From an uncultured Treponema sp. (GTDB lineage: Bacteria; Spirochaetota; Spirochaetia; Treponematales; Treponemataceae), in the NCBI GenBank assembly GCA_946615905.1, contig CAMOIE010000008.1, forward strand, positions 1-64,000: DNA of 64,000 nt. Reading direction: 5' to 3'. The stretch's first letter is position 1. Each line of letters starts with the position of its first letter. The notes under the pieces are model-generated. The model was not told the origin of the DNA. It saw nothing but the letters and a program-made list of their open reading frames with translations, and made no database searches. Made by a program: the position numbers and the translations under genes. Positions 26,557 to 34,395 of this stretch are shown here, piece by piece.

Positions 26557-27513
26557 GTGAAATTACGAAAAAGTCATTTGATTTTTGCCGCGGAATGTCT
26601 TTCGATTGTTTTCGCTGCCTGTTCTCTTGTTGTCCTTGCGACCATTGCCATCGGTTCTATGCACGAACCTCAGAACGGTCAGGGAGGTCTTGAAACTCCA
26701 GGTCTTCCGATTGTGACGGAGGAAACTTTGGAGGCGAGTCAGTCCGCGAATGGAGATATTCCTGCGGAAAACTTTCCTTCCCTTTCTTATTCCGCATACC
26801 GCGTCCGTGAGGGCGACATGATTGGAAAAATCGCCGAGAATTTCGGAATCACGCAGGACACTTTGATTTCCGTGAACAATATCCGCGCGACCCGCCTGAT
26901 TCAAATCGGCACGTATCTTAAAATCCCTTCCGTGGCGGGAATTTTATATACAGTCAAAAAAGACGGTGAGACTATCGGGGACATCGCAAAAAAATATGAG
27001 GTTTCCACTGAAAAATGCTCAGCCATGAACAATCTTGCCACTGATGTCTCCCTTTCTGCCGGTGCCTCGGTTTTTGTTCCCGATGCTGAGATGGACTGGG
27101 TTACAAGGCAGGAAATCAACGGCGACCTTTTCAAAAAGCCCATCAAAGCCCGCTGGTACCTTTCTTCACCTTACGGCTGGAGAGCCTCCCCCTTCACTGG
27201 AAGCCGCACTTACCACGGCGGAGTTGACATGGCCTGTCCCCAGGGAACAAGCATTTATGCGGCTCTTCCCGGAAAAGTCACTGCGACCGGCTATAACAAC
27301 ACTTACGGAAACTACGTGATTATCACGCATCATTCAGGCTACAAGACTTTGTACGGGCACATGAGCGCGATTCTCGCTGTTTGCGGCCAGTACGTGACCC
27401 AGGAGTCAAAAATCGGAAGGGTCGGAAGCACAGGCTTGAGTACAGGTCCCCACCTGCATTTTACGGTCTTTAAAAACAACAAGTCCGTGAATCCGATAAA
27501 ACTCTGGAACTAA
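26557..27513 (+). CDS. LysM and M23 peptidase domain protein
   Basis: A 318-residue protein starting at GTG 26557, after AGGAAAGGAAG. There is one N-terminal membrane segment (LSIVFAACSLVVLATIAIGS). Two LysM peptidoglycan-binding motifs follow at about residues 77-125 and 130-170 (YRVREGDMIGKIAENFGIT; YTVKKDGETIGDIAKKYEV). The C-terminal M23 lasso metallopeptidase has HGGVDMAC (HxxxD) and HLHFTV, so the zinc ligands are intact. It probably trims peptidoglycan or regulates amidases at the inner membrane. A terminator follows. Confidence 0.9.
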   Translation: MKLRKSHLIFAAECLSIVFAACSLVVLATIAIGSMHEPQNGQGGLETPGLPIVTEETLEASQSANGDIPAENFPSLSYSAYRVREGDMIGKIAENFGITQDTLISVNNIRATRLIQIGTYLKIPSVAGILYTVKKDGETIGDIAKKYEVSTEKCSAMNNLATDVSLSAGASVFVPDAEMDWVTRQEINGDLFKKPIKARWYLSSPYGWRASPFTGSRTYHGGVDMACPQGTSIYAALPGKVTATGYNNTYGNYVIITHHSGYKTLYGHMSAILAVCGQYVTQESKIGRVGSTGLSTGPHLHFTVFKNNKSVNPIKLWN

Positions 27514-27531
27514 TCAAAGAGTATTTTTTGA

Positions 27532-27562
27532 ACGCGTCTTTTGTTAAAGGCGCGTTTTTTTT
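27532..27562 (+). terminator. Terminator after the LysM/M23 gene
   Basis: AACGCG and CGCGTT arms around a 14-nt loop, with a further partial match (TCTTT/AAAGG), are followed by eight T. It separates the M23 gene from the dapA operon. Confidence 0.8.
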
Positions 27563-27595
27563 ATGCCTTAAAAAGCTGTCTGTATTGCTTTTTTT

Positions 27596-27630
27596 TGCAT
27601 AAAAATACATAATAACCGCATAAAATTGCA
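27596..27630. promoter_or_regulatory. Tandem ARG-box-like operators upstream of dapA
   Basis: TGCATAAAAATACA (27596-27609) is identical to the box before argR. CGCATAAAATTGCA (27617-27630) matches TGNATWWWWATNCA at 12 of 14 positions. The centres are 21 bp apart, the spacing expected for one ArgR hexamer on paired boxes. They lie 22-56 bp before the dapA ATG, where the promoter should be, so repression is the likely effect. A half-site overlaps the next TGCATAAATATTTG. Confidence 0.7.
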
Positions 27631-27651
27631 TAAATATTTGCGAGGCATTGT

Positions 27652-28557
27652 ATGATTAAACTTCACGGCGCTTTTACAGCGATGGTCACCCCGATGACCG
27701 CAGACGGTTCTGTTGATTTTGAAGGCTTCAGAAAGAATCTCGTTTTTCAGCTTGAGTCTGGAATTGACGGTCTTGCCCCCTTGGGAACAACAGGCGAGAC
27801 TCCAACTCTTACAGAAGACGAAGAAGAGAAAATGATTAAAATTGCCGTTGAGGAAGTAAAAAAACACAATGCCAAATCTTCCAAAAAAGTTCCGCTTGTT
27901 GTCGGAACTGGCTCTAACTGCACCCGCGATGCTGTCCGCTACACTGAGCGGGCAAAAAATCTCGGCGCGGACGTAGCCCTTGTCGTCACCCCTTATTACA
28001 ACAAGCCCTCACAGGAGGGAATCTTCCGCCACTTTGAGGCTGTATCAAAAGTCGGTCTCCCGGTTCTTGTCTACAATATCAAGGGACGCACGGGTGTGAA
28101 CATCGAGACTGAGACTTTGGCCCGTATCGCGGATCTGCCGAACATCATCGGTGTAAAGGAGGCTTCCGGCGACATCAACCAGATGATGCAGGTTGTCTCA
28201 AAAATCAAGGCTAAGCACCCGGATTTCGCGGTTCTCTCAGGCGATGACGGACTTACCCTTCCGCTGGTCGGCGTGGGCGGGGATGGAATCGTTTCTGTTG
28301 TCTCAAACCTGGCTCCCGCTTTAATCACTGAGATGACCAACAAGGCTCTCGACGGGGATTTTGAGGGCGCGAGAAAAATCCACTACAGGCTGCTTCCATT
28401 CTTCAAGGCCGCTTTTGTGGACGGAAACCCGACTTCAATCAAATATGCGATGAACGTCAAAAAACTTCCAGCCGGTTCATGTCGCCTTCCTCTTGTTGAA
28501 GTTAACGACAAAGCCAAGAAAGTTATCGAAGACGCTTTGAAGGAATGCGGGCTTTAA
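27652..28557 (+). CDS. dapA: 4-Hydroxy-tetrahydrodipicolinate synthase DapA
   Basis: A 301-residue TIM-barrel lyase/aldolase. It condenses pyruvate and aspartate semialdehyde, the first committed step to diaminopimelate and lysine. The motif GTTGETPTL and the Schiff-base lysine in IIGVKEASGD are present. The tyrosine motif reads YNIKGRTG where most members have YNVPGRTG, a small departure at one residue. GCGAGG precedes the ATG. It is the first gene of dapA-asd-MFS-lysA, with ArgR-type boxes in the promoter region. No lysine riboswitch is seen; the leader is too short. Confidence 0.94.
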   Translation: MIKLHGAFTAMVTPMTADGSVDFEGFRKNLVFQLESGIDGLAPLGTTGETPTLTEDEEEKMIKIAVEEVKKHNAKSSKKVPLVVGTGSNCTRDAVRYTERAKNLGADVALVVTPYYNKPSQEGIFRHFEAVSKVGLPVLVYNIKGRTGVNIETETLARIADLPNIIGVKEASGDINQMMQVVSKIKAKHPDFAVLSGDDGLTLPLVGVGGDGIVSVVSNLAPALITEMTNKALDGDFEGARKIHYRLLPFFKAAFVDGNPTSIKYAMNVKKLPAGSCRLPLVEVNDKAKKVIEDALKECGL

Positions 28558-28582
28558 TTAAAAATTGACAATGGAGTAAATT

Positions 28583-29683
28583 ATGGAAAAGATAAATGTT
28601 GGAGTTTTGGGCGCGACTGGAATGGTCGGCCAGAGATATATCAAGTTGTTGGAAAATCACCCTTGGTTCAAGGTGACTTACGTTGCCGCTTCCCCCCGTT
28701 CAGCCGGAAAAGTCTATAAGGAAGCCGTTGAAAACCGTTGGTTGATTGGCGCGGACATTCCCGCAGATGTTGCAGATTTGACTGTTCAGGACGCAAATGA
28801 CGCTAAGCTGGCCCTTGGAAAGTGCAAATTCGTATTTTCAGCCCTAGAGATGGGCAAGGATGAAATCAAGGCTCTTGAGGAGGCCTATGCCGCTGAGGGA
28901 ATTCCGGTTGTTTCAAACGCTTCCGCCAACCGCTGGACAGAGGACGTTCCCATGCTGGTTCCGGAAATCAACTTCTCCCACTTGGATGTAATCAAGGAGC
29001 AGCAAAAGCACCACGGCTGGAAAAAAGGCTTTATCGCTGTAAAGCCCAACTGTTCATTGCAGACTTATATGATGCCCCTTCATGCGTTGATTCAGGCCGG
29101 ATACCCGGTAAAGCGTATGATTGTCACGACAGAGCAGGCTGTCTCCGGCGCGGGCTATCCCGGCGTTCCTTCATACGACATGATTGACAACATCGTTCCA
29201 TATATTGGCGGTGAGGAAGAGAAGACCGAAAAAGAATGTCTCAAGATTTTAGGCAAAGTTTCAGATGGAAAGATTGAGAACGCAAGTCTTCCGCTTGTCT
29301 CTTCTACATGTACCCGCGTTCCTGTGATTGACGGACACACCGCAATCGTCAACATGGAATTCGATCTTCCTGAGGACAAAAAGCCTTCTCTCGAAGAAAT
29401 CGAAAAGGTCTGGACTTCATACAAGTCTCTCCCGCAGGAGCTTGACTTGCCGTCAGCCCCCGTTCACCCGATTGTTGTCCGCCACGAGACTAACCGGCCC
29501 CAGCCCCGCCGCGACCGCGACACAGAGAAGGGCATGGCCTGCGTTATCGGTCGCCTTCGCAAGTGCAACGTCTTTGACGTTAAATTCGTCGCATTGAGCC
29601 ACAACACAAAGCGCGGTGCCGCCCTCGGCGGAATCCTCAACGCGGAGCTTTTGAAGGCAAAGGGATTCTTCGACAATCTGTAG
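28583..29683 (+). CDS. asd: Aspartate-semialdehyde dehydrogenase
   Basis: A 366-residue enzyme that makes aspartate semialdehyde, the DapA substrate. The N-terminal NADP-binding motif is GVLGATGMVGQRYI. The active-site cysteine lies in KPNCSLQTYM at about residue 155, where the archaeal/fungal-type enzymes have a PNCST/S-like motif. A histidine region TEQAVSGAGYPG follows. Overall it resembles the archaeal/fungal branch (longer, with KRGAALGGILNAELL at the end) more than the E. coli type. It lies 25 bp after dapA. Confidence 0.92.
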   Translation: MEKINVGVLGATGMVGQRYIKLLENHPWFKVTYVAASPRSAGKVYKEAVENRWLIGADIPADVADLTVQDANDAKLALGKCKFVFSALEMGKDEIKALEEAYAAEGIPVVSNASANRWTEDVPMLVPEINFSHLDVIKEQQKHHGWKKGFIAVKPNCSLQTYMMPLHALIQAGYPVKRMIVTTEQAVSGAGYPGVPSYDMIDNIVPYIGGEEEKTEKECLKILGKVSDGKIENASLPLVSSTCTRVPVIDGHTAIVNMEFDLPEDKKPSLEEIEKVWTSYKSLPQELDLPSAPVHPIVVRHETNRPQPRRDRDTEKGMACVIGRLRKCNVFDVKFVALSHNTKRGAALGGILNAELLKAKGFFDNL

Positions 29684-29689
29684 GTTTTT

Positions 29690-30931
29690 ATGGGCATGAT
29701 TTTACCTGAGTTTCTGCTTTTTGCGATTTACGGCGTGGTCAACGCCTATCTTCCGCTTTTTTTGCGGAACTCAGGTTATTCTGCCAGTGAAATCGGAATC
29801 CTCTACGGATTTTTCAACGCGGCCGGGGTGGTTCTTCCGGCTCTGTTGACCCCCTTCCTTTCAAAGAGAGGGGGCTTTGCCTTTTGCCTTGTCATTTTGG
29901 GCATTCTGCTGGCTTTGATTCCCTTCCCACTTTTTATGATTCGGGGATTTGCCTTTGCTGCTTTCTTTATGTCCTTGTATGCGGTGCCATACCGCTGGGT
30001 CGTTCCTGTCTCTGACCTGCTGATTACAAAAAATCTCGGCACTCGGCAGGAGCGTTACGGTTTTATCCGGGTATTTGGCTCAATCGGCTTTGTCGCCATG
30101 ACACTGCTGATGCAGGCTTTTGTCCAGCCGGAAAATTGCGGACAGCGGGAGATGATTTTGTGGATTTCAGCCCCGGCATTTTTATTCGTCTTTTCAATGC
30201 TTGCCCGCAATCTTTTTGAGAGTGTCCGTTCTTTAAAATCAGCAAAATCAGAAAAAAATCTTTCTCCAGTAAATGCGGCTGAAGTTTGTCAGTGTGAAAA
30301 TCCTGCCGAGTCAAAGGACTCAAGTCTGTCAACCTCAAAAAACGAAAAGTCGACCGGCCAGATTCTCAAGTCTTTCGGCCCTGGCTTTTACGCCATGATT
30401 CTTGTCATTTTCTTTGAATTCTTCGGGATGACGCCGGCCAACCAGTATCTGTCGATTTACGTCCAGGAGGAGCTAAAAATCAATGCGGCGGGACTTCTCT
30501 GGGCTTTGAATTCAATCGTGGAAATTCCATTTATGTTTTTTTCCGGCTTTATAATCAAAAAAGTCGGGGAAAAGCCTTTGATTCTTCTATGCACGCTGAT
30601 GGTGACTGTCCGAAACCTTTTGTATGCCTTTCTTCCTGGATTTGCCGGTGCGCTTGCAGGTCAGCTGACCCATTCATTCACCTACGGACTTTTTTATCCG
30701 GCCTGCGTGTGCTTTTGCAGCAAGGCCTCGGAATCCGGCCGCAGTCAGGGAATGCTTGCCATGATGGTTTTCCAGACCGCCTACGGAATCTCGAACGTGG
30801 TCGGTTCCCCTGTCGGAGGATTTTTGATTGACCTCTGGGGCTACAGGCCTCTTTTCTGTTTTTTCGCATTCTTCCCGCTGCTTTCAGTGATTTTGTATAA
30901 AATATGGGCGTTTTCAAACGCCAAAAAATAA
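29690..30931 (+). CDS. MFS transporter in the lysine operon
   Basis: A 413-residue protein with about 12 membrane segments and a central hydrophilic loop (about residues 183-225). The N terminus (LFAIYGVVNAYLPLFLRNSGYSASEIGILYG) and the GYRPLFCFFAFFPL end suit the LacY/NupG-like MFS group. It starts six bp after the asd stop and ends 13 bp before lysA, so it is firmly within the operon. Substrate unknown; the context suggests lysine, diaminopimelate or a related compound, imported or exported. This is inference only. Confidence 0.75.
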   Translation: MGMILPEFLLFAIYGVVNAYLPLFLRNSGYSASEIGILYGFFNAAGVVLPALLTPFLSKRGGFAFCLVILGILLALIPFPLFMIRGFAFAAFFMSLYAVPYRWVVPVSDLLITKNLGTRQERYGFIRVFGSIGFVAMTLLMQAFVQPENCGQREMILWISAPAFLFVFSMLARNLFESVRSLKSAKSEKNLSPVNAAEVCQCENPAESKDSSLSTSKNEKSTGQILKSFGPGFYAMILVIFFEFFGMTPANQYLSIYVQEELKINAAGLLWALNSIVEIPFMFFSGFIIKKVGEKPLILLCTLMVTVRNLLYAFLPGFAGALAGQLTHSFTYGLFYPACVCFCSKASESGRSQGMLAMMVFQTAYGISNVVGSPVGGFLIDLWGYRPLFCFFAFFPLLSVILYKIWAFSNAKK

Positions 30932-30944
30932 AGCGAGGTTTTTT

Positions 30945-32237
30945 ATGAGCAATGATTTCCCACTTTCACACGAAGAACTGGTCAAATTGACCGAAAAGTT
31001 CCCCACTCCCTTTTACATTTATGACGAGAAGGCAATGCGCGAGAACATGCGCTATTTTAAAAAAGCCTTTTCGATTTTCCCGGATTTCCGCGAGTATTAC
31101 GCTGTGAAAGCCTGTCCGAATCCATACATATTGAAGATTCTTGCGGAGGAGGGTTGCGGGGCTGACTGCTCAAGCCTTCCAGAATTGATGCTCTCAAAAA
31201 TGGCCGGAATCAAGGGCGACTACGTTATGTTCACATCGAACGAAACTCCAGCCTCCGAGTACCAGTACGCATTCTCGGAGAAAAACATCATCAACCTTGA
31301 CGACGTGACCCATATTGAATTCCTGAAAAAAGCCCTCGCTGACCAAAATGGCGATAAGTCATCAGGCGGACTGCCCAAGACAATCTGCTTCCGCTACAAT
31401 CCCGGCCCCCTCAAAAAAGGAGGAAACGCGATTATCGGAAAGCCTGAGGAGGCAAAATACGGCTGCACCCGCGAGCAGCTGATTAAGGCATACGCTGACT
31501 GCAAGGCTGCGGGAGTCGAGCATTTCGGACTTCACACAATGGTCGCCTCAAACGAGCTGAACCCCGACTTTTTCGTTGACACCGCAAAAATCATCTTTGA
31601 ATTGTGCCTGGAATTGAAAGAGAAGTGCGGGGTCAAAATTGAATTCGTTGACCTTGGAGGCGGAGTCGGAATTCCCTACAAGCCCGACCAGAAAAAAGTC
31701 GACTTGGAATACGTTGCCAGTGGAATCCGCAAGCTCTATGACGAGATGATTGTTCCGGCAGGATTAGACCCGCTGAGAATCTGCTTTGAGTGCGGCCGCC
31801 CAATCACAGGTCCCTACGGCTGGCTTGTCACAAAGGCGATCCACGAGAAACATATCTACCGCGAGTACATCGGGACTGACTCCTGCATGGCTGATCTTAT
31901 GAGACCTGGAATGTACGGCTCCTACCATGAGCTGACAGTCTCCGGCAAGGAAAATGCACCGAAAGACCATGTTTACGATGTCGTCGGAAGCCTCTGCGAA
32001 AACTGCGACAAATTCGCCGTCCAGAGACCTCTTCCAAAAATCGACATCGGAGACCTTTTGATAATCCACGATGCCGGCGCGCACGGACGCTCGATGGGCT
32101 ACAACTACAACGGCAAACTTAGGGCTGGAGAGCTTTTGCTGCGTCAGGACGGCTCTGTAAAAGAAATCCGCCGCCGCGAGACAATAGATGACCTCTTTGC
32201 CACATTGGATTTGGACGGGGTGAAAAATTTTAAATAG
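30945..32237 (+). CDS. lysA: Diaminopimelate decarboxylase
   Basis: A 430-residue PLP enzyme of the alanine-racemase-fold decarboxylases. The PLP lysine sits in YYAVKACPN at about residue 51. The glycine loop FVDLGGGVGIPY and ECGRPITGPYGWLV follow. The substrate/dimer-interface motif CENCDKFA corresponds to the usual CES.D block. The last step of lysine synthesis from meso-DAP is the expected reaction and fits the operon. The sequence is somewhat divergent from standard LysA, so a related decarboxylase (ornithine, carboxynorspermidine) cannot be fully excluded. A GAGG site precedes the ATG. Confidence 0.85.
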   Translation: MSNDFPLSHEELVKLTEKFPTPFYIYDEKAMRENMRYFKKAFSIFPDFREYYAVKACPNPYILKILAEEGCGADCSSLPELMLSKMAGIKGDYVMFTSNETPASEYQYAFSEKNIINLDDVTHIEFLKKALADQNGDKSSGGLPKTICFRYNPGPLKKGGNAIIGKPEEAKYGCTREQLIKAYADCKAAGVEHFGLHTMVASNELNPDFFVDTAKIIFELCLELKEKCGVKIEFVDLGGGVGIPYKPDQKKVDLEYVASGIRKLYDEMIVPAGLDPLRICFECGRPITGPYGWLVTKAIHEKHIYREYIGTDSCMADLMRPGMYGSYHELTVSGKENAPKDHVYDVVGSLCENCDKFAVQRPLPKIDIGDLLIIHDAGAHGRSMGYNYNGKLRAGELLLRQDGSVKEIRRRETIDDLFATLDLDGVKNFK

Positions 32238-32251
32238 GCTTTAAATTTTGC

Positions 32252-32279
32252 TTGCAAGATTTAAAAATCGGGTTATAAT
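32252..32279 (+). promoter_or_regulatory. Promoter of the small secreted protein gene
   Basis: TTGCAA (32252-32257), a 16-bp spacer and TATAAT (32274-32279). It is followed by a leader of about 45 nt containing AGGAGG just before the ATG, so this one is a conventional leadered mRNA. Confidence 0.75.
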
Positions 32280-32330
32280 CTATTCTATAAGCGCGGCCTA
32301 AGGAACCGTTGCCAAAAGGAGGATAGAGTC

Positions 32331-32705
32331 ATGAAGAAGGTAATTGCTTTTATTTCAGTTGCTGCTTTATTTGTCGCCGGAACTTTTGCTTTGGATTTGG
32401 GAAGTGTAAAAGGAACTTGGCAGGATTCAAAATGGGATGCCGACTGGACTTTTGGTGCGGGTGGAACAATTGAACTGACCAAAACCTCAACAGGTGAAAA
32501 AGTCTACACTTTTACCGACAGCAATGTTCAGAATTTCAAGATTGATGCAGGCACGTCAGGAGTGACCATTTCTTTTGATTGTAAGGACACTGGACGCTCA
32601 TATAGATTTAAGAAACCTGCCTCTTTAAGCACGGATCTTGACATGCATATTGAACCTAACTGGACAAGCGAAGTTTACGATACGAAGATTAAGTTCAAAA
32701 AGTAA
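32331..32705 (+). CDS. Small secreted protein of unknown function
   Basis: A 124-residue protein with a clear signal peptide (KKVIAFISVAALFVAGTFA, cleavage near residue 21). The mature part of about 100 residues looks all-beta: GTWQDSKWDADWTFGAGGTIELT resembles the first strands of a small lipocalin-like barrel, with no cysteine pair (a single Cys). I do not recognise a family. It has its own promoter, a good ribosome-binding site and its own terminator, so it is a monocistronic unit that is probably well expressed. Confidence 0.75.
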   Translation: MKKVIAFISVAALFVAGTFALDLGSVKGTWQDSKWDADWTFGAGGTIELTKTSTGEKVYTFTDSNVQNFKIDAGTSGVTISFDCKDTGRSYRFKKPASLSTDLDMHIEPNWTSEVYDTKIKFKK

Positions 32706-32766
32706 AGATTGCAGGGTCTGAAAGGTCAATCTTTAGATACCTGATTTTACTTGGTCAAAATTTACC

Positions 32767-32800
32767 AGCCGCGGACAAAAGGAAGTCCGCGGCTTTTTTT
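32767..32800 (+). terminator. Terminator of the small secreted protein gene
   Basis: A perfect 10-bp stem AGCCGCGGAC/GTCCGCGGCT with an 8-nt loop is followed by seven T. Confidence 0.92.
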
Positions 32801-32819
32801 AGCATTTGTGACTTTTTCC

Positions 32820-32848
32820 TTTTGAATTTGCCAATTAGAGGTTATAAT
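32820..32848 (+). promoter_or_regulatory. Promoter of the diguanylate cyclase gene, predicted leaderless
   Basis: TATAAT (32843-32848) lies eight bases before the ATG at 32857. A weak -35, TTTTGA (32820-32825), sits at 17-bp spacing. No Shine-Dalgarno sequence is present. Confidence 0.5.
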
Positions 32849-32856
32849 AAAGCAAT

Positions 32857-34380
32857 ATGAATTTGCGAAAGTATCTGTTGGTATGCTTTGTTTCTACTTT
32901 GATTTTATTTCTTGCCTCTCTGAATTTCGTTCAGCTAAAAAGCTATAGAAGCCGGATGCACCAGACTGCTGTAGGACTGAAAAAGGAATTTACAAAGGAT
33001 TCAGTCTGCAATCTTATTTCTGATATCGATGCTACCGTCAAAGACTCAAAGAAAGTTTTTACTTTTACTATTAATGATACTGAAAAGAATTTATTCTTGA
33101 AAATTGGCAATAGAACTCCGTCAGATGCTTTTCTAAAAAGTTTTTTTGCCGAGATGTCAACCGAATTTCCTCAGATGTGGGGATATTTTTATTTTAATCG
33201 GGAGACTTCCAAGTTGAACAGTTCCTTGAATGCAAGAACTGTCTGGGACGGAGATGAGGATCTTCTTCCTTATGTGTTTGCCGTTTGGAGAAAAATTGAT
33301 TTTCCGGGAAATACCCTTTATTTTGGAATCACAAAAAAACATTTCGATACGACTTTGGAATCTATTTATCGGAAACGTCTGCATGAAATACGTTTTGCAG
33401 ACAACAATTATTTCTGGATTAACAGGATTGAAAAATATTCAGGGGGACGAAATTATGCGGTCTGTCTGATAAATCCGAATCCTGCCTATGTAGAGGGCGG
33501 ATATATTTCCACCGATATGACGGATTTGAAAGGCAACAAGCCTTTTGCTATAGAGTTGTCTGAATTGACCCGCAAGGGAGAGGCTTTCAATTCCTATTAT
33601 CTGCGCCGCATTGATTCCCCGACCGCTTCTCTAAAAATTTCCTACTCGAAACTATACGAGCCATTAGATTGGGTTGTCGGAATGGGAATCTATGAGGAGG
33701 ATGTAGATAAGGTAGTCAGCCAGGTCTCAAAAAATTCTTTTCTCTCGGCTCCCTCTTATTCAATTCCGATTGCATTTGTCTGGCTGCTGGTAATAATGCT
33801 GGTTTTGCTGGTTCAGGTTGCCTTGGAGCAACATAAATCGGCGGTTAAACATGATGGAAAGGTAGGAGAGTCAAATTGGGATGGACTGACTGGAGCCGGA
33901 AAGAGGCAGTTTGCCGTTGCCCAGCTTGAGCATACATTCAGTAATTTTAAAAACAATATTCCGAGTCCTGCAATCGTATTTTTTGACGTTGACAATTTCC
34001 GCTACGTGAACGAGGTTTTCGGCAGGGAGACTGGCGACTATGTTTTGAAGGAAATTATAAAAGTCATAAAGGCCAATAGCCGTGTTTCTGACATTGTTTT
34101 CAGATGGGCAGGAGATGAATTCCTTTTGATTCTTGATGGAATGAAAATTGATTACTGTGAAGTCTATGCTCAAAAAATGCTGACTTCTGTAAGCAATATG
34201 GAAATTTCTTATGGTGGCCAGATGATTTTTGTCACCATTTCTGCAGGTGTGACTTATTTTTCAGAGAAGGATGACACTTTCTATGCGACATTGCGACGTG
34301 CAGACGATGCCCTTGCCTTGGCCAAAAAGAACGGAAAGAATCAGATTGTAGCCCGTCTGCCAGAAGAAATGGAGCGGTAG
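32857..34380 (+). CDS. Membrane diguanylate cyclase with Cache-type sensor
   Basis: A 507-residue protein. TM1 is near residues 7-25. A periplasmic Cache-like sensor contains YFWINRIEKYSGGRNYAVCLINP and WVVGMGIYEEDVDKVV. TM2 is at about 308-328 (SIPIAFVWLLVIMLVLLVQVAL). The C-terminal GGDEF domain has the active-site variant AGDEF, and an RVSD inhibitory-site motif five residues upstream of it, so feedback inhibition by c-di-GMP is expected. It makes c-di-GMP in response to an external signal. It converges on a GGDEF-EAL gene 15 bp away, which probably belongs to the same signalling network. Confidence 0.88.
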   Translation: MNLRKYLLVCFVSTLILFLASLNFVQLKSYRSRMHQTAVGLKKEFTKDSVCNLISDIDATVKDSKKVFTFTINDTEKNLFLKIGNRTPSDAFLKSFFAEMSTEFPQMWGYFYFNRETSKLNSSLNARTVWDGDEDLLPYVFAVWRKIDFPGNTLYFGITKKHFDTTLESIYRKRLHEIRFADNNYFWINRIEKYSGGRNYAVCLINPNPAYVEGGYISTDMTDLKGNKPFAIELSELTRKGEAFNSYYLRRIDSPTASLKISYSKLYEPLDWVVGMGIYEEDVDKVVSQVSKNSFLSAPSYSIPIAFVWLLVIMLVLLVQVALEQHKSAVKHDGKVGESNWDGLTGAGKRQFAVAQLEHTFSNFKNNIPSPAIVFFDVDNFRYVNEVFGRETGDYVLKEIIKVIKANSRVSDIVFRWAGDEFLLILDGMKIDYCEVYAQKMLTSVSNMEISYGGQMIFVTISAGVTYFSEKDDTFYATLRRADDALALAKKNGKNQIVARLPEEMER

Positions 34381-34395
34381 GGTATAAAGGTGATT

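Noticed and set aside
27514-27651. Lysine riboswitch upstream of dapA
   Set aside because: The space after the preceding terminator is under 100 bp and lacks the long multi-helix leader; ARG-box-like repeats fill it instead.
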